The notes beneath the pieces are model-generated. The model made no database searches. It had not been told where the DNA came from and worked only from the letters and a program-made list of their open reading frames with translations. The translations under genes and the position numbers were made by a program. DNA of 64,000 bases. It comes from Margaritifera margaritifera (taxonomy: Eukaryota; Mollusca; Bivalvia; Unionida; Margaritiferidae). The stretch is taken from NCBI GenBank assembly GCA_029931535.1, contig JAQPZY010001157.1, positions 614,001 to 678,000 of the forward strand, written 5' to 3'. This document shows positions 1 to 33,985 of this stretch, one piece after another; positions within the stretch are counted from its first letter, which is position 1; each line of letters starts with the position of its first letter.

Positions 1-290
1 CTGCTTTCTGGGCAACTGGTACCCGTCTAGGCTGATGCTGAACCGGTTTTATAGTTTTATCAATTTCAATGCTGTATGTCCCTGGTAGGCATCCAAGGCC
101 ATCAAACACATCACTATAATCTTCAAAAATGACTTCCTTGGTTAGCATTGTCTCGGTAGTTTGCACCACACTGTTTACCACGTTTACAGTGATGATGCCC
201 AACTTTACGCTAGCTGCTGCTGACAATAATGTTGTAGCATCTTTGCCGGCAATCTCCACAACATGAAATTCCAGATTTTTTTTTACTTGA
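1..290 (-). pseudogene. Gypsy pol, protease-to-RT linker (partial)
   Basis: In a frame shifted relative to the gag/protease reading, the minus strand stays open to the window edge. It contains FDGLGCLPGTYSIEID followed by a proline/arginine-rich stretch (HQPRRVPVAQK). This is the conserved sequence just before the reverse transcriptase palm of Gypsy elements. It shows the element continues off the left edge and that the junction near 290, close to a run of A residues on the coding strand, is a frameshift and not the natural end of the gene. Confidence 0.8.
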
Positions 291-291
291 C

Positions 292-1328
292 CTACAGTAC
301 ATTTAATTTTCCAACTGGTAATAATGTGCTCCCATCATATAATTTCAGCTTCGTTTTTGTTGGCACCATTCTTGGCTTTTTTTGTTTTGCTATGCGTGAT
401 AGAACACTGGTTGATATTACGTTGCATGACGCACCAGTGTCTATTTGACACTTGATTGACTTCTTATTTGGAGTGTTCGGCATTGACATGGTTACGTTTA
501 CAAACCACTGCTTATCGGTAAGGGCATTCAGTGTATAGATTGACTCATCACTACTACTGTCCGTTTCTTCTACACTGTTAACTTTTGGTCTCGAGCTTTG
601 AAGACAGACTTTTGCAAAATGGTTCTTTTTCTTGCATTTTGAGCACACCTTTCCATACGCTGGACATTCTCGCTTGGCGTGTGTTCCACCACAGTACCGA
701 CAGTTACTCTGTTCTTCCATTTCTGAAGTACGCTTCTTTTTTTCATGTTTGACTTTTTGTTTCGACGCATAGTTCACTTCTTCGGTAGAAGAAAGTTTCC
801 TCATTTGGCTATCTGCTATCTCGCTAGCTCTACACATGTCTACCGCTTTCTCAAATGTTAAGTCCGGTTCACGAAGCATGCGTGACCTTGCTCCACTGTC
901 TCTGGTGCCTAACACTATTCTATCACGAATCATTTGGCTTTGTAGCGTGCCAAATTCACATGAGTTGGAGAGACCCCTAAGCCTGGTAACGTAGACCTCT
1001 ACACCTTCGTTTTGTAATTGATCGGATGTATTGAAAACATATCGTTCATATATGACGTTTGTCTTTGGAATGAAATGCTCCTTTAGTGCTTTGAGTATTG
1101 TACTCACCTTCTTCCGATCGCCGTCCGGAATATCTAAATGTTGAAAAATTCGATAGCACTCTCTGCCCATAACACTCAACAGAGTAGCCGCGCGAATATT
1201 GTCTTCTTTTTTATCCAGACCTGTTGCTATCTCATAATTGTCCCATTGAGATTCAAAGAAAATCCAGTTATCCCTTAGATTACCCTTCACTTCCATTGGA
1301 AAAGGCACTGGAAGTTTGCCTGAAGCCA
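292..1328 (-). pseudogene. Gypsy/Metaviridae-type gag-protease, broken
   Basis: The frame opens at an ATG (1326-1328) and gives a gag-like protein of about 345 residues. The N-terminal part is a retrotransposon capsid-like helical region. Two CCHC zinc knuckles follow: CRYCGGTHAKREC (spacing C-2-C-3-H-4-C) and CSKCKKKNHFAKVC (C-2-C-4-H-4-C), near 610-705. A retropepsin active site, CQIDTGASCNVIS, is near 420-460. In the family gag packages the RNA and the aspartic protease matures the polyprotein. The frame ends at a stop at 292-294, but clear Gypsy coding sequence continues in another frame to position 1, so the copy is frameshifted and not functional as it stands. It resembles the K02A2.6-like Gypsy group common in invertebrates. 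The reverse transcriptase would lie left of the window. Confidence 0.88.
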
Positions 1329-1518
1329 TCTTGAAGCGGGCGGGAAACACGAGGACGACGATCACAAGTCACAAAACGTTCGATTCCGGTCTGAAAACAC
1401 GATAAATCCAGAATTTGTTAAACAGTCACGTAGTCCGTATATTCCTGTGTATACCCGATTCCTTCCTGATGTCGACAACGTTTAATTCAGCCTGCATTTG
1501 GTGAAAATATTGTCTGGT

Positions 1519-1534
1519 TTCACATCTGACACCA
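1519..1534 (-). other. Probable tRNA primer-binding site
   Basis: On the minus strand, TGGTGTCAGATGTGAA directly follows a ...ACA end and precedes gag by about 190 bases. TGGTGTCAGA-type sequences next to the LTR end are typical primer-binding sites of invertebrate Gypsy elements. This fixes the inner edge of the LTR. Confidence 0.6.
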
Positions 1535-1790
1535 TGTTTCATGTGGTAGCTTTCTTTATTATATCTTTTGATGACGTAGTACACAGTAAACATTGATAGT
1601 ACGGTGTTAATCTAAATATGCTCTCAGTAAATCTATTTACTGTATATCGTAACAGATAATATGATGTCCTCAAATGGTACCGGCTTCTCTGGCTTGCCAC
1701 CTTCGGTCTTATTCTGACCCCGCTGTCAGCTCAGAAACTGCACTTTTCAAACTCTTCCACTAGTGTTTGACTTCAAGTATGTTTCTTTCC
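1535..1790 (-). mobile_element. LTR of the Gypsy element (outer edge unresolved)
   Basis: The LTR begins next to the primer-binding site at TG (1535-1536 on the plus strand). TTTATT at about 1554-1559 is AATAAA on the element strand, a possible polyadenylation signal inside the LTR. The second LTR lies outside the window, so the outer edge is only a guess. Confidence 0.45.
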
Positions 1791-1799
1791 GCCATTCCG

Positions 1800-2560
1800 C
1801 AAAGCATTTACTTTCGTCAGAATGTTTTCCCATATCTCCTTCTTCACTTTGTTTGCAACATCATTTGTGTGTGCAGTGAACAATGTTTCTTGTTTAAGTG
1901 CTATTTCTTCTAATAGCACTCGAACCTCTGACTCAAAAAGTTCGAGTTTCTCAACCGTTTGCTCGGTGGTTAACTAGTGGTGGAAGCGTCCATTGTTGTA
2001 GTATTGGGGATAGCTCTGTCGAACTATCATGTGCAGGATGCAGGAATTTCGAGAGATGCCTCTAGCTAAAAATAAAACCAGCAGATAGCTATTCTCTGCC
2101 TCTTGCCTGATTCATGCATACGACCAGAGCGTCGAAGATATCCACTTGATAACTATCCGCGGGGTAGACGCTGTCCTGGGTTTAGCCTATTCCCTACTTA
2201 TGCATACGGGCCCAGCAAGATAGAGAGATTTCCGTCTGAGATAACACCAAAGGTGGCTTTGGAGTGTCTTGAAAATCATTAAAAAAATTACAAGATAAAC
2301 ATGACTATGAAGAATTAGAAAACACAAAAGAAAGTTTTGACACATTTTTGACACATTATAAATAACGGCACAAAGCTACATTGTATTGAATTAAATAGTT
2401 TTCAAGGAGGTAATAGAAATATCTAATGACTTTAACATGATTGTTGATATCAAGAGATAATGCCTATTTGTTTACAAATTTGGACGGGATGAAGGTTTTT
2501 GATCAAAGCTAGTCGTGTTAAAAATAATATTCAAGAATAATAACCTTGATTTGCTGATTT
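1800..2560. other. No gene seen
   Basis: AT-rich sequence between the LTR and the first (TA)n tract. Part of it may still belong to the LTR. No coding region, RNA gene or clear tandem repeat was recognised. Confidence 0.4.
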
Positions 2561-2562
2561 AA

Positions 2563-2565
<3 letters not shown>

Positions 2566-2623
<58 letters not shown>
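2566..2623. repeat. (TA)n microsatellite
   Basis: Uninterrupted alternating TA of nearly 60 bases. Confidence 0.95.
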
Positions 2624-3559
2624 TTTAAAAAAGTTGCAGATTTACAGTTTCCTTGTAATGATTGTAACAATGAAATTAGCAGAATCAGCCCAGATAGCAA
2701 AATGGTCAAAACAGAACGGTATGAGAAAGGAACAAAACGCGCATTGAATCTGTGTAAATACACACATTTGTATTCTGCTAAATCTATATTACAACTTGAA
2801 AATCTCTCAAAATTCATAAGGTCAATATACAATGATTCATCAAAAACAGGGACAGAATCTACGAAGAACAAAGTTAGATTTAAAACACCACAAGGTTACT
2901 CAGTATATGAAGTAGCTGTTTTGATTCAACCAAAGGAATTACCAATTTTGACACATTTGAAATCATTCATACACTTAATAAAATTGGAGAAACATTGCAC
3001 ATTGCTGAGAAAAAAAATTCCTGTTGTAGATGAATGTCAAGTTGCCTTGTTGATAACACTCAAACACAAAGTATCAAGACAAAAGTATTTCTATTGAATG
3101 TGTTTATACCGTTTAAATTGACTAATTTCGGAGTCATTGCAGAGCAAGAGAAAGAACAGTATTTATGACATCTTTACTGCGATCCTGAAAGTCCAGTTGT
3201 TTATACAAATGTCGATCTATTGTAAGAACAAATATAACGTGACAGGAATAAAATAAAATACTCCAGGTCGAAAGAACGGTTAACTTAATAATCTACTTAC
3301 ACATTACACAAGCAAGCACGAAAAAGATTTCCACACAGAAGGGTCTATGTGATCAGCGCAAGGCACACATAATTGATATACATTCATATGAAAAAGACAA
3401 CGATGGATACAAGTACATTTGGGCAGAATAAATGTCTTCTCAAACTATACTTGGACTGAAAAGTAAAAGCTAGATAGGGAAATGACATGCACGATGCTTT
3501 CAGAGAAATCTGCTGAGAGCGAAAACCTGAAAAGACAGTTTGATGAAGGCAAAGTGTTT

Positions 3560-4200
3560 TACAACAGGAAAGTTAAGGATTTGCTGAAAATGAATCATTG
3601 AAAACTTCATGAAGTGGAAAGGTTTTACAGAATTCGAAAGACTAGAATGTTGAGGTATTTTACACAAAATGAAACTAGAAAATGCTTTAACTGTTTACCA
3701 AAGCTAATTGAGGGGATGAAATAATACTTATCCTAGATCAGTAGACATAACTCCCATTGAAACAAAATAAAGATGAAAACTGATCAAAAGTATGGATCAA
3801 TATATTCATTTTCCTGACAATTGATACATTCGGAACGTCAATATATTCATTTACATGACAATTGATACATTCGGAACGCCAAAATTTAGTTAAAATTTCG
3901 AAATGGAAAACATACTTTGCAATGGGGTACCGGCCCTAACTTTACCGAGGAAATATTTAAAATCAGAAAGGTAATTTTAGGTGATTCGGTCGTTTGCAAA
4001 CCTAAAGACTCGAAGGGAGAGGATATTGAGGACATGTTTTGTGAGCAAGAGTTATCTCTATAAGACAAGCAGATGGCACATACAAGGTCGAATAGATCCT
4101 GAAGACCATAACAATGAACGGTACAAAATATGTACTCGTGATGTGGAAAGGATATGATAAATCGTTTAACAGTTGGGAAATAAATGATGTATCAAAGACA
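3560..4200 (+). pseudogene. Polinton/Maverick-type integrase C-terminal part, decayed
   Basis: Broken plus-strand frames match the end of Polinton integrases in order. A segment near 3615-3700 reads VERFYRIRKTRMLRYFT, followed by a TYPRSVDITPIE segment (3725-3765), which correspond to the last part of the catalytic core. Around 3915-4050 comes EEIFKIRKV and a GEDIEDMFCEQEL segment. A chromo-like motif, YVLVMWKGYDKSFNSW, is near 4120-4170. The integrase inserts linear element DNA, and the chromodomain-like tail is characteristic of this group. Several stops and frameshifts make it a fossil. The upstream open frame at 2702-3097 may be more of the same element but was not recognised. Confidence 0.72.
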
Positions 4201-4599
4201 AACCTGTCCTCCAGAAAAGATGCACCGAAAGCTCGCCTGTCGTCCAGAGCCCACACCACCAATGGAGAAGGACGAAGCACACTACAAAAATAGCAATATC
4301 AAATAGAATGAAAGCTTTCAGTTTTTCAAAGCTAACATGTTTCTTGAATGTGAAAGATGTAGAAAAAAACGGAGCAATAGAAAATGACAAAATTAAAACA
4401 TGCCTGTGATGTTACATATCAGAGGGAAAAAATAAAGTACATTCCAAAACATCACAGGTAAATAACAAAATAGTACCCATGAAAAACATAATAAGGCGAC
4501 TACAGTGGAAACAATGTCTAACAGTAGATGTAAAATGGCTGTTCAAATACACCTATTTACGCTTTAGGGGACTATTTCATGGTGTTTGTAATTTTAGAG

Positions 4600-4890
4600 G
4601 CTATAAAACTATGTTTTTTAAAGTTGTACTGTCTTTATAACATAAAATGCATAGGGTTTAGGGATTAAGTATGCTTTTAGAACATGCTCTTGATGGTTTT
4701 TATGTGTTTTAAAGGGACGTAAATAAATATGTTTTTTGGATGTGCGCTTGATGGCATTTTTGTGTTTTGGAGACTTGCAGTGAACATGCTTTTCGGACAT
4801 GCTGTTGATGGTATTTTTTGCGTTTTAAAGGTTCGTGGATGAATATGTTGTTTGGATCTGCGCTTGAAGGTAATTTTGCGTTTTCTTTAA
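4600..4890. repeat. Diverged minisatellite, unit about 60 bp
   Basis: About four to five degenerate copies of a unit containing 'atgttttttggat', 'cttgatgg' and 'gttttaaag' stand head to tail beside the polymerase remnant. Confidence 0.6.
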
Positions 4891-4934
4891 TGGTTTCATC
4901 AGAAACAACATCCAACCCCCCAACCCCCCAATGG

Positions 4935-5800
4935 TTAGCATCTTATTTTATAATGCCCATAAGCATAAGTATTGATTCTATCCTCTCTGATAAATTTGTT
5001 TGTGTCAAGTAAGGTCATGCTTGTTTTAGTTATGTTGGATAATCCCATGCGGTGGTTTTCGCTCCTCATGTAATGCATTTCATGTTTCATCTCAATTGTT
5101 TCAAATAATGCTTTTTTATACAACGCAGTGTTTAATTCTTTTTTTTAACAATTGGCCTTAATACTCCCTTGGCCTTATTAATTTGGTTGTTGTTATCAAG
5201 ACTGATGGAATACATTTTTGGCCTAAGCTCAACAAATTCGCTTATTAGTTTTCCATTGCACTCATCCTTAAAGTCTACTTTTTATTTGCGGTCCTGAAAA
5301 GTGTATGGTCAGCAGGATAATCACTTGTGTTATAATGCTAACTATTCTTCTTCATGTCATCGTAAATATTTTTTGTTTTAAATTCCATCAGCAATCTATT
5401 TGCGATTGCGTGTACCAAATTCATATTCTCGCCATATTCCTTTTTCAGACGATTATAATGAAAGTCATACATTAACAACTTAGATACATCCAACACAGAT
5501 GCCCGGTATAAATGGGTCGGTCTAGCATTAATTTTGACTTCACAAGATGAATTGCTACCAAATCTTAGTCAAATAAGTTTCTTGATTCAGATCCTGGGTC
5601 TGCTACTAGTCTTTTGATTTTCTTTTCTTCTGAAGTCCTGACCAATTTAACATTAATCCTGTTTCTCGGGTTCTCCATGGATTTTCCGAATACAGAGTTG
5701 TTCATCATTTTGAAGAAATCTTTTTTCAAATTCGTCCGAGCTCAGGTTCATGTCTGTTAGATTTGAATTATTATGAAATCTAAATCTTCTATTCTCTGAT
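4935..5800 (-). pseudogene. Polinton-type protein-primed DNA polymerase B, C-terminal part
   Basis: Reading from 5800 down, the minus strand contains DFFKMMNNSVFGKSMENPRN (the conserved NNSxFGKxxEN palm motif), then DLVAIHLVKSKLMLDRPIYT, SVLDVSKLLMYDFHYN, a TSDYPADHTLF segment, a FVELRPKMYSI segment, and a tail open from 5123 to 4935. Order and spacing match the end of the family-B polymerase of Polintons, which replicates the linear element from a protein primer. Stops and frameshifts interrupt it. Where the family carries the metal-binding TDTDS motif this copy reads HAIANRLL, so the active site is lost. It converges with the integrase remnant. Confidence 0.82.
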
Positions 5801-6014
5801 TTTGCCTCTTTTCTCAGTATTTATGTATGGATGGATTTGACTGCATAATGCATGCATGTTTGAAGTAAGAATTAACAGAAGCCAATAAATCAATATTAGA
5901 TGCTGTTCAAATGAAACTGCAGTTTTACAATTTAAGAAAAAGAAAAAAAAGAAAGAAAGAAAAAACTGAGATAATTTATTTCAAATGCAATCAAAATTAT
6001 TTAATGGATCTTCT

Positions 6015-6245
6015 CAACCTAAGGAATATCAGGATTCTTATTTTTAATACATACAGACGGAATATCAGGATTCTTATTTTTAATACATACAGACGGAATA
6101 TCAGGAATCGTATTTTTAATACATACAGACGGAATATTAGGATTCTTATTTTAATACATACAGACGGAATATCAGGATTCTTATTTTTAATACATACAGA
6201 CGGAATATCAGGATTCTTATTTTTAATACATACTAACGGAACAAA
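6015..6245 (+). repeat. 36-bp minisatellite, about 6 copies
   Basis: The unit contains 'aatatcaggattcttattt' followed by 'ttaatacatacagacgg'. Copies differ by a few substitutions and one single-base deletion near 6150. Confidence 0.92.
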
Positions 6246-6721
6246 GCTAAATTATATCCAGGAGCACTTCAAATAAATTATTTCAAGATGATCATCCGAG
6301 CTAATGTTCACAAGCACATCTTGCACGGAATCTCAAAATACTATACTGCAGCAGCAAACTCGTGAAACAGTGTCAAACGGTAACATTTGTGTATTGTGGG
6401 TAACTATAAACCGCTACTCACAATAATCTCGAAGATTAAACTCAAGATTGTCAAAATGCGTGGCGAATGCTTTATCACTGTATCTTCCAGGCCTTCTCTT
6501 TGACCATCGAGCAACCAAAAAAAAGTCAAGGAGGTGTAAATGAACAAGAACAAAACTTATATATAACAAACACATTATAATTTGATACAGTATTTAGCGG
6601 AAACTTACAATTCTTGTACTGAAGGTACGTTTTAAATAGAAGTGGCCTGTTCAGTCACAAACTTGTTGAATATAAGGTAAACTATACTCTAAATATGCAA
6701 ATGGTGCAAGTTTTATCACTA

Positions 6722-6901
6722 CAGTGAAACCTACCAAATCAGACACTTCCCATATAACGGATACTTACCTATAAAAGACAACAGTTGTGAGTGCCTTCTC
6801 TTAACTTCATTTTCATATTTAACCTCTACGTAACAAACAACCATCCACCAAGGACATATTTTTGTTGATCCTTATATGTCCGTTACATATAAGTTTCACT
6901 G
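6722..6901. mobile_element. pogo/Tc1-mariner-like MITE, 180 bp
   Basis: The element starts CAGTGAAACC and ends GTTTCACTG, giving terminal inverted repeats, with TA on both sides (6720-6721 and 6902-6903). The TA duplication and CAGTGAAAC termini fit pogo/Tigger-type non-autonomous elements. There is no coding capacity. Confidence 0.75.
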
Positions 6902-7336
6902 TAATTAAAAAATAAATTATTCTGTGAGATTAGTTATCCGAGTTTTATATATAGTGACGGGAGGACAGCATAATACTGACAGGCATTTACATGCACGAAA
7001 CTGTTTGGTTCGTGGAAAGTGCCAGATAGGATGGTCGTTAACGTCACCTGGTCTGATAGGCAGAGATAAGCATGAAGGAACCCATGTATATAAACAAAGT
7101 CCTTAAACTTCACCCCAGCTGATCCAAATCTTGAACAATGGGGTACACAGTAAGTAACTTCATTATATATACAAATTCTTTGTTACTCCCTAAAGTTTGC
7201 AATGTTGTTAACCTACTCTTAAATTTTCCATGTATTCAGATAAAGCCATTGAATTTACTAACCCTATACAATTTTAAGATTATAAATCATGTCGACAAAC
7301 TAATGTTCTCCAAAACTCATATCATTCGTCTTAAAA

Positions 7337-7337
<1 letters not shown>

Positions 7338-7428
<91 letters not shown>
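7338..7428. repeat. (CT)n microsatellite
   Basis: About 90 bases of alternating CT. Confidence 0.95.
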
Positions 7429-7431
<3 letters not shown>

Positions 7432-7596
7432 ATACATATACATACAGAGGTATAAGATGTTAATGTGGAGATTTTATATCAGACAATAAGATCTAAAATG
7501 TTAAGCTCATACTTCGACAAGATATACCTTGAAGGCCTACTGAAGCAATACAAACGCTAAAACAGACACGTGACAAGAATGGAATAATTTGTGGAA

Positions 7597-7731
7597 CAGT
7601 GGTTCCCAAACTTTTTGGATCGCGACCCTAAATACCATCTTTTGAGATCCAAAATGCAGTACCGGTATAGGGTCTTGCGAGGGACCTTGCGACCCTCATT
7701 TGGGTCGCAACCCGGGGTTTGGGAACCACTG
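7597..7731. mobile_element. hAT-like MITE, 135 bp, with 8-bp target duplication
   Basis: The left end is CAGTGGTTCCCAAACTTTTT and the right end is GTTTGGGAACCACTG, forming inverted repeats that extend inward through GGATCGCGACCC / GGGTCGCAACCC. Flanks ttgtggaa (7589-7596) and ttgtcgaa (7732-7739) match at 7 of 8 positions, the duplication length of hAT transposons. Confidence 0.85.
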
Positions 7732-7744
7732 TTGTCGAACATAG

Positions 7745-9270
7745 GTCACTTAAGCGGATGTGACGTAGCATCAAAATAGCCTGAATGTGAATACGATTTA
7801 GAGCTGTCATACTTTAAATTTGGATGTTTACATCCTGTTTTACTTTAATACAAACACGGAATTATTTTTTTTAAAGATTTTTTCAAAGTGTTTACGACGA
7901 AATTGTCACCGTTTTGCTACCGCACAAAAAAAAAACAAAAAAAAAAAAAACGCAGCACAATCTTTCAGTGCCATGAGCGCTTTTAGCTCCCTACATATAA
8001 TACGGTCATAGACACAGACAGAGAGAGTTTTAACTGAAGCCGGTTTTTCGTAATACTAACAAGAAACATTAGATCGTTGGAGCTATTCACCAAGTACAAC
8101 AAGGTACAAGAAACTATAAAGTACCTACCACAATGTACAGTATAAATATGTCCTATATACATCTGTACGATCGTGAAAAGGTATGTTGCTATTTTGGCGA
8201 TATTTAAAAATTCATTATGGTCCTTCGGTCATCAATTTAGAACAATTAAAGTAAATGACTTTTCGTGAGGATACGTTTTATTGACAAATGAAGTTGTTTT
8301 GAAAAATGTGGCAGTTTATGTAAAAACCTGTCACCTGTTTTCCATCTAACGTTTAAATGAGCGCATCACACAATCACACACAGAATCCCTTCATTCTCTG
8401 AATCTCGCCATATGTTTGGCTGCAATTGGCGATACCCTGGCAATAAATAGGTTTCACTTTGATGGTCGGTTGGTCGTTTTTGCGACTTGGTTGTGGTCAT
8501 GTGACGTCGTTGTTCCAACCAAAGTGTAACCGGGTCTTACCTTCGTTGTGAAAACGTGGCAAGATGTTGGAAAGGTGAGCATTCCTAAACACCAACACAT
8601 CGCATGTAGCCAGATGGAAATTAAACCTGTAAATAAATATAAAAAATTAATAAAACATTCTTTTTCTGTAAAGAGAGAAGCAGAATGAGTTTTAAATAGA
8701 AATATGTAAACATTTGTTTCCTATCTGGTTTGACGAAATTGTTTTCGCAAGTAAAAACTAACATATTTTGGGTCACGAAATTTCGGTCTAAACAGGGTCA
8801 TGGAATTTCGGTCAAAACAGGCTTGATTAGTCAGACCACCAAAACGAGATTTTGTTCTAAAAATCACACTTTTCAAATATAAAATTTAGTTACTGGTTTT
8901 TGTCAGAGGTAGCAAATTAGACAATTTTTTTGTTTAGTAAAAAGAAGTGAAAGTCATCATTTTTTGTATGCTGAGCTGTTCAATCTAAAACAAAAAACTG
9001 CCTAATTTCGGGTACGCAAAACACTCATTAGATTACATGCAGGTGAATCAGATTAAAATTTAATGTAAGTCCTAGCACATCACGTGACACGACCTTTACA
9101 TAACTAGGACACTATAAGAAAACACATTTTGGTTTGATCAGGCACACAGGCATGAGTAATTTAAAGCGACAAATAAACGTGTGAAGATTATAAAAAGACA
9201 ATTAAAATGGATAAAGAGTCGGAACATTTATACTATATTTCAAATCCAATTCTGATAAACTTCATTTACA
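7745..9270. other. Upstream region of the apextrin-like gene, no coding exon proven
   Basis: Non-coding AT-rich DNA. A possible 5' exon end is at 8564-8574, where an ATG is followed 8 bases later by AG|GTGAGC, a good donor. It does not join in frame to the exon at 9272, because a stop follows the junction. It may be an untranslated exon end or chance. Confidence 0.35.
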
Positions 9271-9271
9271 G

Positions 9272-32025
<22,754 letters not shown>

Positions 32026-32058
32026 CGCAGTGAAATCTATGTTTTTTGAATTTCTTAA

Positions 32059-32064
32059 AATAAA
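32059..32064 (+). terminator. Polyadenylation signal AATAAA
   Basis: Canonical hexamer 34 bases after the stop of the apextrin-like gene. A short 3' UTR would result; a longer one is possible. Confidence 0.6.
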
Positions 32065-32518
32065 CGGGAGTTCAAGGTTTCATTATTCGCAACAGAATAT
32101 TCCCTCATGCTTCCTGTTTCGTATTGCACCAAAACTTATTTGATGTTTCACCGCTGAAAGATATTGAAAAAGAAGCAATCCACGACTTTCATATATTGCA
32201 TACTAGATAAAGTAACTTTGTCTCTCTGTGGAAATAGACGAGGATATTCCGAATGGTTGGCCACATAGTAATCTTTTATCTGTTTGCGTCAACTTCTTGG
32301 AAAAATCTGTCGCCTCTTATACGGCCTGGACACATTTCCTGTAACAGAATGGCGTCATATTTGACACAGAAATTATCTGATGGACATCGTTAAAACATAG
32401 TTGTCTTTTGACAAAGGATCAAAGTTTAATATCACTGTAACTAAATGTGTAGCAGGTGAAGAAGTTGAATGTGCATTATTGACTCGTGTTCACATAATCA
32501 GATTGCCAGATTGTGTGC

Positions 32519-32728
32519 AGCTCAATGAAGATAATCCAGAATTTCGGTATCCTCATAAGTCGGCATTATAGTAGGACGACGTGGATTGAGTTGTACATAC
32601 TTTGCCTTCGATGCTTCCAGCTGTCGAATGCCAGCACCAAAACGCTCTATGTCGATCTCGACACGATCTTGTTCGTTTTGAACCTGGTCGATGAACTTGC
32701 ATACGGACATCGTGGCAAGCCAAGTCAA
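32519..32728 (-). other. Possible coding fragment of about 68 residues, unrecognised
   Basis: The minus strand from 32728 codes a segment ending IMPTYEDTEILDYLH with balanced composition and a charged helix (QVQNEQDRVEIDIERF). It looks more protein-like than most chance frames and stops right beside a MITE. No family was recognised. Confidence 0.3.
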
Positions 32729-32749
32729 GGCAAGGACAAGCCAAGGGTG

Positions 32750-33062
32750 ATAATCCGCTACGCTCCTTTATCGTCCTCGTTTCTCATGAATATGCGTAAA
32801 CCTTTTTAACCAATCACTGAGAGCGCGAGTACATTTTTCTCGCCATTGTGACCCAAAATGACTTTTCACGCTGTTTGAAAGTTTCTATTCCAAGCACAGC
32901 CACTTATTGATTGATAAAACGTGCACTTTTATTTATGTGTTGGAGATTGTAACATTATGTTGTTGATGACGTATTTTTGTGTATGCGTACTCGTGAAAAA
33001 CGAGAAAACGAGAAAATCTCAGCACAGGCAGCCACGGGCGATAAAGGAGTGTAGTGGATTAT
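32750..33062. mobile_element. MITE with about 24-bp inverted termini
   Basis: 'ataatccgctacgctccttt' at 32750 and its inverse 'aaaggagtgtagtggattat' ending at 33062 match with two differences. No coding content. The outer TA could be a mariner-type duplication. Confidence 0.7.
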
Positions 33063-33069
33063 AGCCTGC

Positions 33070-33985
33070 GGCTTGCGACAATTGTATACGGACTTATGAT
33101 GGCAATAAATCATCTGCTGGAACGCACGATGTTTGTGCGAGGTAGGCCATCGGTGATTTGATCACGGACGTTCCATAGGCATATACACAAGGCATCTACA
33201 TATCTCGTGTCCCGCGTATGGTAAATATGAAAGATTGCATGCATAGTCCCAAAACAATAATTCTATATCTCAAATATTGATTAGCACTTTCGCCAACAAT
33301 AATCTGAGTCGCTTTTCACATCGACGGTTGTCAATTTGACCGTCCCTTATATAAAAAAAATGCTAGATTCCTCTGTGAAAACGATAGGCACGCCAGAATA
33401 CATCATTTCTTGCTTATGTCAAGAAATCGTTATTTCCGCCTTGAGAATTAAAGACATGCAGAAATAAGCTATTTACTTGATTTTATATGTCTTATACAAG
33501 AGACGGTACTGTGGAGCACTGCCACGGAAATGCACAGCGGCTATATTTATCTAACACTTACTTGTATATATCGATCGATCTGTGAGCTCATAGGATTGTA
33601 GTGATTTGCCTACAGATGCACCTCATGGGGGGGGGGGCAGTGGGTTACAATGACACACGCGTATGCAAAATCCTCAGTGGAAAAAAGTCACGGGGTTTAT
33701 AAAAGGGGTTAGGGATCAGAAACCGCAATTAGCCTGCCCGTCTCAAATTCCCATTGTGACACTACTCGGATCTACATATTCATCTACATGTGTACGTATA
33801 CACATTGTATAATATGTTGTTACCATCTTTCACTTTAACCAAAAGACGGCTTAGCTTTTTGGAAGAGTTTACGCTTGTATATGATACAATCCCACTCAAC
33901 AAGTTCGAGTCACAGAAATACGACATTTCAGCCATAAAACACCACAAAGTTTGTTTTAAAAATACAATACCAGTATCTATACTAC
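33070..33985. other. Intergenic DNA, nothing recognised
   Basis: No gene or clear repeat; a run of G is at 33628-33637. Confidence 0.45.

Noticed and set aside
2702..3097. 131-codon plus-strand frame
   Set aside because: Lysine/leucine-rich, no domain, in AT-rich DNA. It could be part of the Polinton remnant but was not called as a gene.
8564..8574. ATG plus donor as first coding exon of the apextrin-like gene
   Set aside because: Joining it to 9272 or 9278 gives an immediate stop. It was kept only as a possible untranslated exon end.
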